DNA from: Zhengella sedimenti | Lineage (GTDB): Bacteria > Pseudomonadota > Alphaproteobacteria > Rhizobiales > Rhizobiaceae | DNA: 64,000 bases | Assembly (NCBI RefSeq): GCF_046506625.1 | Contig: NZ_JBKFFP010000001.1 | Location: 992,001 to 1,056,000 of the forward strand | Direction: 5' to 3' | Position numbers and translations under genes: made by a program | The notes under the pieces: model-generated | The model's database searches: none | The model's input: only the letters and a program-made list of their open reading frames with translations | What the model was told of the DNA's origin: nothing | Shown here: positions 24,609 to 32,727 of the stretch, one piece after another | How the letters are laid out: each line of letters begins with the position of its first letter | Numbering within the stretch: the stretch's first letter is position 1

Positions 24609-26504
24609 ATGAAGACAGCGATTGCGACCGTTTCGATCTCGGGCGATTTCCGCGAAAAGCTGGCCGCCATCGCGGCAGCGGGGTTCGACGGCATCGAGAT
24701 CTTCGAGAACGATTTCCTTGCGTTTGACGGCAGCCCGGCGGATGTCGGGCGCATGGTGCGCGAGCACGGGCTGGACCTTTGCCTGTTCCAGCCGTTCCGC
24801 GATTTCGAGGGCATGCCGGAGCCGCAGCGGGGGCGGGCCTTCGAGCGGGCGGAGCGCAAGTTCGACCTGATGAACGAACTGGGCGTGGACCTGGTCCTTG
24901 TCTGCTCCAACTGCTCGCCGCTGGCGCTTGGGGGCATCGACCGCGCGGCGGACGATTTCGCCGAACTGGGCGAGCGCGCGGCGAAGAAGGGCATCCGCAT
25001 CGGCTACGAGGCGCTGGCCTGGGGCCGCCACGTGTCGGACCATCGCGACGCATGGGAAGTGGTGCGCCGCGCCGGTCATCCCGATGTCGGCCTCATCCTC
25101 GACAGTTTCCACACGCTGGCGCGCAAGATCGACGTCAATTCCATCCGGTCCATTCCGGGCGACCGCATCTTCTTCGTGCAGCTTGCCGACGCGCCGATGA
25201 TCGACATGGACCTGCTCTACTGGTCACGCCATTTCCGCAACATGCCGGGCGAGGGCGATCTCGACGTGACGGGCTTCATGCGCGCCGTGGCGGCGACCGG
25301 CTATGACGGCATGCTGAGCCTGGAAATCTTCAACGACCAGTTCCGGGGCGGGTCGCCGAAATCCATCTCGGTGGATGGGCACAGGTCGCTCGTCTACCTG
25401 ATGGACCAGGTGCGCCGGCTGGAACCCGGCATCGCCATCGACGTTCCCGCCATGCCGGACCGCATCGCGGTCAAGGGCGTCGAATTCGCCGAGTTCGCCG
25501 CCGATCACGGCGAGGCCGAGCAACTGGGATCGATGTTGCGCACGCTGGGCTTCGAGCGCTGCGGACGGCATGTGACCAAGGAAGTGGACCTGTGGAAGCA
25601 GGGCGGGATCAACATCGTCATCAATACCGGGCAGGAGGGCTTTGCCCATTCCTCCTATCTGGTGCATGGCACGTCGGTCTGCGATATCGGCCTGAAGGTG
25701 GAGGATGCGGCCGCCACGGTGCAGCGCGCCCGGGCGCTGGGCGCCGAACCCTTCGAACAGGCCGCGGGCCCCGGCGAACTCAGGATTCCGGCCATTCGCG
25801 GGGTCGGCGGCGGCGTCATGCATTTCATCGACGACAAGAGCGAACTGGCGCGCGTCTGGGAGATCGAGTTCGAGAAGGTGAGCGGCGAAGCGCCGCCCGC
25901 CAGCGCCGGACTGACGCGCATCGACCATATCGCGCAGACGATGAACTACGAGGAAATGCTGACCTGGCTGCTGTTCTACACCTCCATCTTCGCCACGGCG
26001 AAAACGCCGATGGTGGACGTGGTGGACCCGGCGGGCCTCGTGCGCAGCCAGGCCATCGGCAATGACGACGGCAGCCTGCGCATCACGCTGAACGGGGCGG
26101 AGAACCGGCGCACGCTGGCCGGCCATTTCATCGCCGAGAGCTACGGCTCTGCCGTGCAGCACATCGCCTTCGAGAGCGGAGACATATTCGCCACGCGCGA
26201 CGCGCTGCGGCAGAACGGATTCAGGGCCCTGGAGATATCGCCGAACTACTATGACGATCTCGATGCCCGCTTCGGGCTCGACGACAGCCTGCTGGAGCAG
26301 CTCAAGGCGGGCAACATCCTGTACGACCGCGACGAGACGGGCGGCGAGTATTTCCAGATCTACAGTCCGGTCTATGGCGAGGGCTTCTTCTTCGAGATCG
26401 TGCAGCGGCGCGGCGGCTACAACGGCTATGGCGCTGCCAATGCGCAGTTCCGCATCGCCGCGCAGAAACGGCACCTTCGGCCCAAGGGAATGCCGAGGCG
26501 ATAG
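24609..26504 (+). CDS. quiC: 3-dehydroshikimate dehydratase, QuiC type (barrel fused to HPPD-like domain)
   Basis: This 631-residue protein converts 3-dehydroshikimate to protocatechuate in the QuiC family. The N-terminal TIM barrel carries the metal ligands E134, D165, Q191 and E239 (YEALAWGRH, LILDSFH, FVQLADAP, LEIFND). The C-terminal half (from about 285) resembles 4-hydroxyphenylpyruvate dioxygenase, with a possible iron triad H440, H518 and E596 (IDHIAQ, VQHIAF, FEIVQRR). Length and residue positions agree with the two-domain Pseudomonas enzymes. It ends the long rightward operon, 17 bp after the dehydroquinase-like gene. Whether the second domain is active is unknown. Confidence 0.85.
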   Translation: MKTAIATVSISGDFREKLAAIAAAGFDGIEIFENDFLAFDGSPADVGRMVREHGLDLCLFQPFRDFEGMPEPQRGRAFERAERKFDLMNELGVDLVLVCSNCSPLALGGIDRAADDFAELGERAAKKGIRIGYEALAWGRHVSDHRDAWEVVRRAGHPDVGLILDSFHTLARKIDVNSIRSIPGDRIFFVQLADAPMIDMDLLYWSRHFRNMPGEGDLDVTGFMRAVAATGYDGMLSLEIFNDQFRGGSPKSISVDGHRSLVYLMDQVRRLEPGIAIDVPAMPDRIAVKGVEFAEFAADHGEAEQLGSMLRTLGFERCGRHVTKEVDLWKQGGINIVINTGQEGFAHSSYLVHGTSVCDIGLKVEDAAATVQRARALGAEPFEQAAGPGELRIPAIRGVGGGVMHFIDDKSELARVWEIEFEKVSGEAPPASAGLTRIDHIAQTMNYEEMLTWLLFYTSIFATAKTPMVDVVDPAGLVRSQAIGNDDGSLRITLNGAENRRTLAGHFIAESYGSAVQHIAFESGDIFATRDALRQNGFRALEISPNYYDDLDARFGLDDSLLEQLKAGNILYDRDETGGEYFQIYSPVYGEGFFFEIVQRRGGYNGYGAANAQFRIAAQKRHLRPKGMPRR

Positions 26505-26523
26505 GCAGGGCCGGCGGCCGCGG

Positions 26524-27384
26524 TCACTTCCTGAAGAAACGCGTCCTGTCGAACATTTCCTCAAGCGCCTCCATGCGCGGCCTTGCATCCGCCCATCCCC
26601 GGTCCTGGACTTCGGCCAGGATGATCTCGCACAGCAGCATGGTCGCCACGCCCGAATCCCAGGACGAGGGAACCGCGATGTGATTGCGGAAGGTGATATC
26701 GGCGATCTGGGCAATGGGCGAGGCCCATTGATCGGTAAACAGGATCATCTTCGCGCCGCGTTCGGCCACCACTTCGGCAAGGCGCAGGGTCGAATTCTCG
26801 TAGCGGCGGATATCGAAGATCACGACCACGTCGCCTTCGCCGAGATCCAGCAGGTAATGCGGCCAGGCATTGGAATTCGAGGTGATCAGCGTCACCCTTT
26901 CGCGCAGCACCTGCATGTGCAGGAAGAAATAATCCGCGACCGTGCGGGTGATGCGCCCGCCGACGATGAAGACCTTGCGGTCCCGGTCCGACAGCAAGCC
27001 GCAGGCCGCGTCGAAATCCTTCATGTCGATGCCGGCGAGCGACTTGCCGATATTGTCGATCACGGCCTTGGTGAAGCGGTTGAGGATATGCGCATCGGGC
27101 GCATCGTCCACCCAGTTCTGCCGCTTGGTCAGCGGGCTCGAAATCTTCTGGTCAAGTTCCTCGCGCAGGGCATGCTGAAACTGGGGATAGCCCTGGAAGC
27201 CCAGTTTCTGCACCAGCCTGGCAACCGTCGGGGTGGATACGCCTGCGGTCTGGGCGAGCGCGGTGATCGATCCCAGGCCGGAGACGGGATAGTTTTTCAG
27301 GATGACATGGCTCAGTTGCAACTCGGACCGCGTCAGCGCCTGAGCCTGTTCCTTCAGCAATTCCTGGATGGTCCTGGCCCCCAA
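26524..27384 (-). CDS. RpiR/MurR-family transcriptional regulator
   Basis: This 286-residue protein has an N-terminal helix-turn-helix (SITALAQTAGVSTPTVARLVQKLGFQGYP) at about residues 38-66 and a C-terminal SIS domain that senses phosphosugars or related ligands (VFIVGGRITRTVADYF, ILFTDQWASPIA). No ATG is available between the upstream in-frame stop and the homologous region; the start is probably TTG 27384 with GGGAG seven bases upstream. It diverges from the amidohydrolase/TRAP operon and probably regulates it. Confidence 0.87.
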   Translation of the reverse strand: MGARTIQELLKEQAQALTRSELQLSHVILKNYPVSGLGSITALAQTAGVSTPTVARLVQKLGFQGYPQFQHALREELDQKISSPLTKRQNWVDDAPDAHILNRFTKAVIDNIGKSLAGIDMKDFDAACGLLSDRDRKVFIVGGRITRTVADYFFLHMQVLRERVTLITSNSNAWPHYLLDLGEGDVVVIFDIRRYENSTLRLAEVVAERGAKMILFTDQWASPIAQIADITFRNHIAVPSSWDSGVATMLLCEIILAEVQDRGWADARPRMEALEEMFDRTRFFRK

Positions 27385-27467
27385 ACCGGATCTCCCGTCT
27401 TGTCCCGGACCGCCAAGCTGCGGCCTTTTTCGCCATGGTGCTCAAATATCATACACACGGCCCGGAC

Positions 27468-27485
27468 TTGAAGAAAAATTTTCAA
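27468..27485. promoter_or_regulatory. AT-rich palindrome, candidate RpiR operator
   Basis: TTGAAGAAAAATTTTCAA is an imperfect palindrome with perfect outer arms TTGAA/TTCAA. It lies in the gap between the divergent RpiR regulator and its probable target operon, just upstream of the TTGACA at 27493. Confidence 0.4.
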
Positions 27486-27492
27486 AACGCGA

Positions 27493-27521
27493 TTGACAGT
27501 GAAGCAGGGCTTGTTGAACAT
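27493..27521 (+). promoter_or_regulatory. Candidate promoter of the amidohydrolase/TRAP operon
   Basis: TTGACA (27493-27498) is a perfect -35. With 17-base spacing the -10 is GAACAT (27516-27521), a weak match. If used, transcription would start very near the proposed ATG 27532, giving an almost leaderless mRNA. Confidence 0.3.
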
Positions 27522-27531
27522 TCGACCATGG

Positions 27532-28311
27532 ATGGGGGGTCGGAGGGTGATCAGGGAAAATCCGGACGCAGTCGCGGAAGTCGTGAACCCGGGCGGTTCC
27601 AGCGCCGTCGTTCTCGTCTGCGAGCATGCCAGCAACTTCATTCCGCCGCGCCTTGACGGCCTCGGCATATCGGCCGACGTCGCCCGCAGCCACGTGGCCT
27701 GGGATCCGGGCGCCGACACGGTTGCCCGCGCCATGGCCGGACTCCTTGACGCCGCCCTCGTGCGCAGCACGGTTTCGCGCCTTGTCTATGACTGCAACCG
27801 GCCGCCGGAAGCTCCCGATGCCATTCCGGCGAAGAGCGAGATCTTCGACATTCCGGGAAACAGGGGGCTGGCGGAAATCGAGCGGGCGTCTCGGGCGCGC
27901 GAATTCTATTTCCCGTTCCGGACCCTGCTGAAGACGACGCTAGAGGCGCGCAGGCCGGCCCCGGTCCTCGTCACGATCCACAGCTTCACGCCGGTTTATT
28001 TCGGCAAGCGGCGCGCGGTGGAGATCGGCATCCTCCATGACAAGGATGCGCGGCTTGCCGACGTCATTCTCGGCATCGCGTCAGGCTACGACATCCGGCG
28101 AAACGAGCCCTACGGACCCGCCGACGGTGTCACGCACACCCTGCGCGAGCACGCTTTGCCGAAGGGATATCCCAATGTGATGATCGAGGTGCGCAACGAT
28201 CTCGTCGGCACGCCGGAGCAATGCGCCGCGATGGCCCGCATGCTTGCCGGCTGGATCGAACGGGCCCGCGCCGTGCTGGACGGCGGCAAGCTTGGAGACC
28301 TGCGCGCATGA
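27532..28311 (+). CDS. N-formylglutamate amidohydrolase-family hydrolase
   Basis: This 259-residue protein is related to N-formylglutamate deformylase (HutG type), a zinc amidohydrolase. Visible family segments: VLVCEHASNFIPP (residues 28-39, with E31 and H32), HVAWDPGAD, and VTIHSFTPVYFGKRRAVEIG. No other histidine-utilisation gene is present, so classic HutG function is doubtful. Its operon partners make an amide formed with glutamate a likely substrate. The start is unclear: ATG 27532 lacks a Shine-Dalgarno, and GTG 27547 has GGAGG touching it. It overlaps the next gene by 4 bp. Confidence 0.78.
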   Translation: MGGRRVIRENPDAVAEVVNPGGSSAVVLVCEHASNFIPPRLDGLGISADVARSHVAWDPGADTVARAMAGLLDAALVRSTVSRLVYDCNRPPEAPDAIPAKSEIFDIPGNRGLAEIERASRAREFYFPFRTLLKTTLEARRPAPVLVTIHSFTPVYFGKRRAVEIGILHDKDARLADVILGIASGYDIRRNEPYGPADGVTHTLREHALPKGYPNVMIEVRNDLVGTPEQCAAMARMLAGWIERARAVLDGGKLGDLRA

Positions 28312-28874
28312 CTTTCCTGCGATCCTACATTTCCTTCGCGGACGCCATCAATCACCGGGTCGGGCGGATCGTGATGTACGGCATCTTCGTGATGATGGCC
28401 GTGCTGATGTGGTCGACGATCTCGAAGTTCGGCGACCAGCCCTCGCTGTGGACGCTGGAAGTCGCGCAATTCGCCATGATCACGTATTTCTTCCTCGGCG
28501 GCCCCTATGCCATGCAGATGGGCTCGCATGTGCGCATGGACCTGTTCTACGAGAACTGGACGGTCAGGCGCAAAGCCGCCGTCGACATGTTCACGGTGCT
28601 GTGCCTCGTCACCTATCTCGCCGTCATGCTGTGGGGCGGGATCAGTTCCACGGCCTATTCGCTGGGCTATTTCGGCAGCGATCCGTTCGGTTTCTTCGCC
28701 GGACTGATCACCGGCAGCGAGGAGATCGGCACGCTGGAACGCAGCCGGACGATCTGGCGCCCGTATCTGTGGCCCATCAAGGCCATCATGTGCGCGGGCC
28801 TGCTGCTCATGCTGCTGCAGGCGCTGTCCGAACTGGCCAAGGACATTCTCGTCCTGCGCGGCGAAGAGGTCTGA
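28308..28874 (+). CDS. TRAP transporter small membrane subunit (DctQ type)
   Basis: This 188-residue membrane protein has four hydrophobic helices, as expected of DctQ subunits. The segment GSHVRMDLFYENW resembles the conserved G-x-HVRVD motif of the family. ATG 28308 overlaps the amidohydrolase stop, and the large subunit starts 2 bp downstream. The C-terminal third contains an insertion (GSEEIGTLERSRTIWRPYL), as in the subfamily often annotated for mannitol or haloaromatic uptake. Confidence 0.88.
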   Translation: MTFLRSYISFADAINHRVGRIVMYGIFVMMAVLMWSTISKFGDQPSLWTLEVAQFAMITYFFLGGPYAMQMGSHVRMDLFYENWTVRRKAAVDMFTVLCLVTYLAVMLWGGISSTAYSLGYFGSDPFGFFAGLITGSEEIGTLERSRTIWRPYLWPIKAIMCAGLLLMLLQALSELAKDILVLRGEEV

Positions 28875-28876
28875 TC

Positions 28877-30202
28877 ATGTCCTACGAGATGATCGCGCTC
28901 CTCATGTTCGCCTCGATGATGGTGCTGCTGTTCACGGGCCAGCGCGTGTTCGGGGCCATCGGCTTCGTGGCCGTGATCGCCGCCCTCGCGCTCTGGGGCG
29001 ACAGGGGCGGTTTCGACATCGCATTCTCGCAGTCGATCAAGCTGATGCGCTGGTATCCGCTCCTCACCGTGCCGATGTTCGTCTTCATGGGCTACGTCCT
29101 GTCGGAAAGCCGCATCGCCGACGATCTCTACCGCATGTTCCATGTCTGGATGGGGGGCTTGCGCGGCGGCCTTGCCATCGGCACGATCGGGCTGATGGTG
29201 CTGATCTCGGCGATGAACGGCCTTTCCGTCGCCGGCATGGCCATCGGCGCCACCATCGCCCTGCCGGAGCTTCTGCGCCGGGGGTATGACAAGCGCATGG
29301 TGACCGGCGTGATCCAGGCAGGCTCGTCGCTCGGCATTCTCGTGCCACCCTCCGTCGTGCTGGTTCTCTACGCGATGATCGCGCGCCAGCCGGTCGGCCA
29401 GCTCTGGCTCGCCGGCATGGTCCCGGGCCTGATGATGGCCGGCATGTTCATTCTCTACATCGCGATCCGCTGCCGGCTGAACCCGAAGCTGGGTCCGGTG
29501 CTCTCACCGGAGGAACGCAACATCCCGAAACGGGAGAAATACCGGCTGCTGCTGGCCGGCCTGCTGCCGCTTGCCATCTTCTTCGCGATGATGGTCCCCT
29601 TCGTGTCCGGCTGGACGTCTCTGGTGGAAAGCTCGGCGATCGGCGCCATCGTCGCCTTCGCCGCCGCCGTGCTCAAGGGGCGCATGACCTGGCGGGTCTT
29701 CGAGACGTCGGTCAGGAACACGCTCGGCATCACCTGCATGTTCATGTGGATCATCCTGGCGGCGCTCGCCTTCGGCGCGGTGTTCGACGGGCTGGGCGCG
29801 GTCAAGGCCATCGAGAGCCTTTTCACCGAGAAGCTCGGCCTTTCACCCTGGATGATCCTCATCCTGATGCAGCTTAGCTTCATCCTGATGGGCACGTTCC
29901 TCGACGATACGGCCATGCTGGTGATCGTTGCGCCGCTTTACATCCCGCTGGTCGGCGTGCTGGGCTTCGATCTCGTCTGGTATGGCGTGCTCTACACGAT
30001 CACGACGCAGATCGCCTACATGACACCGCCCTTCGGCTACAACCTGTTCCTGATGCGCGCCATGGCGCCGCCGGAGATCACCCTGCGCGACATCTACCGT
30101 TCCATCGTTCCGTTCGTCGCCGTGATGGCGGCAGCGCTGGCCCTGATCATGATCTTCCCGCAGATCGCCCTGTGGCTGCCGCATCTCGTCTATGCAAGCT
30201 AA
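28877..30202 (+). CDS. TRAP transporter large membrane subunit (DctM type)
   Basis: This 441-residue integral membrane protein with about twelve helices is the sodium-coupled translocator of a TRAP system. Family hallmarks are seen: SAMNGLSVAGMAIGATIALPELLRRGYD and GSSLGILVPPSVVLVLYA. It starts 2 bp after the DctQ stop and precedes the binding-protein gene by 55 bp. Confidence 0.92.
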   Translation: MSYEMIALLMFASMMVLLFTGQRVFGAIGFVAVIAALALWGDRGGFDIAFSQSIKLMRWYPLLTVPMFVFMGYVLSESRIADDLYRMFHVWMGGLRGGLAIGTIGLMVLISAMNGLSVAGMAIGATIALPELLRRGYDKRMVTGVIQAGSSLGILVPPSVVLVLYAMIARQPVGQLWLAGMVPGLMMAGMFILYIAIRCRLNPKLGPVLSPEERNIPKREKYRLLLAGLLPLAIFFAMMVPFVSGWTSLVESSAIGAIVAFAAAVLKGRMTWRVFETSVRNTLGITCMFMWIILAALAFGAVFDGLGAVKAIESLFTEKLGLSPWMILILMQLSFILMGTFLDDTAMLVIVAPLYIPLVGVLGFDLVWYGVLYTITTQIAYMTPPFGYNLFLMRAMAPPEITLRDIYRSIVPFVAVMAAALALIMIFPQIALWLPHLVYAS

Positions 30203-30257
30203 ACGCCGCCAAGAAGCGCAACTGTGACTGTCGAGTGAATGAAAAGGAGAAACCATC

Positions 30258-31292
30258 ATGACCACGAGACGTACATTCATCAAAGGCGCGGCGATTGCAG
30301 CACCGGCCGCGGCCCTGGCAACGCCGGCGATTGCGCAATCGACCATCAGATGGCGCATGCAGACCTATGCCGGTCCGGCACTCGCCGAGCATGTCGTGAA
30401 ACCGGCGATCGACACCTTCAACAAGATCGCCGGCGATCGCATGCAGATCGAACTGTTCACCGCCGACCAGCTCGTGCCGACGGGTGAACTGTTCCAGGCG
30501 ATGCAGCGCGGCACCATCGATGCCGTGCAGTCGGACGACGATTCCATGGCCTCGCCGACGGAAGTCACCGTGTTCGGCGGCTATTTCCCGTTCGGTTCGC
30601 GCTACTCGCTCGACGTGCCGGTCCTCTTCAACCAGTACGGCCTGAAGGAGATCTGGGAAGCCGAATATGCCAAGGTCGGCGTCAAGCACATCTCGGCGGG
30701 CTCCTGGGATCCGTGCCATTTCGCCACCAAGGACCCGATCAATTCGCTTGAGGACCTCAAGGGCAAGCGGGTCTTCACCTTCCCCACCGCCGGCCGTTTC
30801 CTGGCGCAGTTCGGCGTCGTGCCCGTCACCCTGCCGTGGGAGGACATCGAGGTGGCCGTGCAGACCGGCGAGCTTGACGGCATCGCCTGGTCGGGCATCA
30901 CCGAGGACTACACCGTCGGCTGGGCGGACGTGACCAACTACTTCCTGACCAACAACATCTCGGGGGCCTGGATCGGCCACTTCTTCGCCAACATGGAGCG
31001 CTGGAACGAGCTGCCGGAAGACCTGAAGGCACTGCTGATGGTCTGCATGGAGCAGAGCCATTACTATCGCCAGTGGTGGTACTGGGGTGGCGAGGCCAAC
31101 CTTCGCGTCAACGGGACCAAGATGCAGCTGACGACCATTCCGGATGCCGAGTGGGCCACCGTGGAAGAGGCTGCCGTCAAGTTCTGGGACGAGATCGCGG
31201 CGGAATCCGAAACCAAGGCGAAAATCGTCGAGATCTTCCGCAAGTACAATTCCGACATGCAGAAGGCCGGCCGTCCCTATCGATACACCTGA
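30258..31292 (+). CDS. TRAP transporter substrate-binding protein (DctP type, Tat-exported)
   Basis: This periplasmic receptor of 344 aa carries a twin-arginine signal (TTRRTFIKG) ending at PAIA. The conserved binding-site region is LKGKRVFTFPTAGRF; the usual Arg-binding region has TAGRF. The many aromatic residues (HYYRQWWYWGGE) may line the pocket. AAGGAG precedes the ATG. Exact ligand class cannot be read, but the downstream ligase and dehydrogenases point to an amine or amino alcohol, and the subfamily is often linked to organic acids. Confidence 0.88.
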   Translation: MTTRRTFIKGAAIAAPAAALATPAIAQSTIRWRMQTYAGPALAEHVVKPAIDTFNKIAGDRMQIELFTADQLVPTGELFQAMQRGTIDAVQSDDDSMASPTEVTVFGGYFPFGSRYSLDVPVLFNQYGLKEIWEAEYAKVGVKHISAGSWDPCHFATKDPINSLEDLKGKRVFTFPTAGRFLAQFGVVPVTLPWEDIEVAVQTGELDGIAWSGITEDYTVGWADVTNYFLTNNISGAWIGHFFANMERWNELPEDLKALLMVCMEQSHYYRQWWYWGGEANLRVNGTKMQLTTIPDAEWATVEEAAVKFWDEIAAESETKAKIVEIFRKYNSDMQKAGRPYRYT

Positions 31293-31309
31293 GAACGGAC
31301 ATGAACAAC

Positions 31310-31334
31310 GGCCGGGCGCGGAGCGCGCCCGGCC
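31310..31334 (+). terminator. Strong stem-loop after the TRAP receptor gene
   Basis: GGCCGGGCGCG and CGCGCCCGGCC form a perfect 11-bp stem with a 3-base loop. There is no T-run. As after the ABC receptor gene, it probably lowers or processes downstream mRNA so that the receptor is made in excess. Confidence 0.55.
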
Positions 31335-31358
31335 CATCTCTATCGGGGAGACATCCGC

Positions 31359-32723
31359 ATGGCGGGAATGTTGGGTTTCGAGGAACTGAGGAAGCGGGCG
31401 TCGGACGGTTCGATCGACACCGTGCTGGTCTGTCTGGTCGACATGCAGGGCCGCCTGATGGGCAAGCGCTTCCATGTGTCGAATTTCATCGAAAGCGGCC
31501 ATGAGGAGACCCATTGCTGCAACTACCTGCTGGCAACCGACATCGAGATGGCGACGCCTGACGGCTATGCCTCCACATCCTGGGAAAAGGGCTATGGCGA
31601 CTATGTCATGAAGCCTGACCTGTCGACGCTTCGCCTCGTTCCCTGGCTGGAAGGCACGGCGATGGTGATCTGCGACCTGATTGACCACCATACCCATGAG
31701 CCGGTTCCCCATTCCCCGCGCCAGATCCTCAAGGCGCAGGTCGAGCGGGCGGCCGGAATGGGCTTCACGCCGATGATGGCGACGGAACTGGAATTCTTCC
31801 TGTTCGAGAAGAGCTTCGACGAGTATCGCAAGTCCGGGTTTCGCGACCTGGAACCGCTGGCCGGCTACAATGCCGACTATGCCATCCAGCTTTCCACCAA
31901 GGACGAGCACGTGATGCGCCCGGTGCGCAACATGCTGGTGGCGGCGGGCGTGCCGGTGGAGAATTCCAAGGGCGAGGCCGAGGCGGGCCAGGAAGAACTC
32001 AACATCCGTTATGCCGATGCCCTGCTCGCCGCCGATCACCACACGATCGCCAAGCAGGCCGTGAAGGAAATCGCCATGCAGAAGGGCCGTTCGGCGACCT
32101 TCGTTTCCAAGTGGCACCACAACCGGGTCGGCAGCGCGGCCCATATCCACCAGTCGCTGACGGGCCCGGACGGGCCGGCCTTCCACGATCCGGGTGCGGA
32201 ACTGGGCATGTCGGCGGTGATGAAGTCCTATGTGGCCGGACTGCTGAAATATTCCGCCGACATGACGTATTTCCTGGCCCCCTACATCAACAGCTACAAG
32301 CGGTTCCTGCCGGGTACATTCGCGCCGACGAAGATCGCCTGGAGCATCGACAACCGCACGGCAGGCTACAGGCTTGTCGGGGAGGGAACCCGGAGCGTGC
32401 GCATCGAGTGCCGGATTCCGGGCTCCGACATCAACCCCTATCTGGCCTGCGCCGCCCAACTGGCCGCGGGCCTGTCGGGCATCGAGGAAGGGCTGTCCCT
32501 TGACGGACCGGTGACCGGCGATGTCTACGCCATGGAGAACGTGCCCGCGATTCCGCACACGCTGCGCGATGCGGCGCAAGCCCTGCGCGGTTCGGAAATG
32601 CTGCGCCGCACGATGGGCGAGTGGGTCGTGGATCATTATTGCCGCGCCGCCGAGGTCGAGCAGGAAGCCTTCGACGCCGTGGTGACGGACTGGGAAATCG
32701 CCAGGGGATTTGAAAGGGCGTGA
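31359..32723 (+). CDS. Glutamine-synthetase-family ligase (gamma-glutamyl-amine synthetase-like)
   Basis: This 454-residue protein belongs to the glutamine synthetase superfamily, close to GlnT and PuuA-type gamma-glutamylation enzymes rather than GlnA. ATP and metal motifs: ATELEFFLF, GEAEAGQEELNIRYAD, HHNRVGSAAHIHQSL and a C-terminal ECRIPGSDINPYLA. Such enzymes join glutamate to an amine with ATP. GGGGAG precedes the ATG. It lies between the TRAP genes and two dehydrogenases, so the amine is probably imported by the TRAP system and oxidised after glutamylation. That order is inferred. Confidence 0.85.
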   Translation: MAGMLGFEELRKRASDGSIDTVLVCLVDMQGRLMGKRFHVSNFIESGHEETHCCNYLLATDIEMATPDGYASTSWEKGYGDYVMKPDLSTLRLVPWLEGTAMVICDLIDHHTHEPVPHSPRQILKAQVERAAGMGFTPMMATELEFFLFEKSFDEYRKSGFRDLEPLAGYNADYAIQLSTKDEHVMRPVRNMLVAAGVPVENSKGEAEAGQEELNIRYADALLAADHHTIAKQAVKEIAMQKGRSATFVSKWHHNRVGSAAHIHQSLTGPDGPAFHDPGAELGMSAVMKSYVAGLLKYSADMTYFLAPYINSYKRFLPGTFAPTKIAWSIDNRTAGYRLVGEGTRSVRIECRIPGSDINPYLACAAQLAAGLSGIEEGLSLDGPVTGDVYAMENVPAIPHTLRDAAQALRGSEMLRRTMGEWVVDHYCRAAEVEQEAFDAVVTDWEIARGFERA

Positions 32724-32727
32724 ACGG

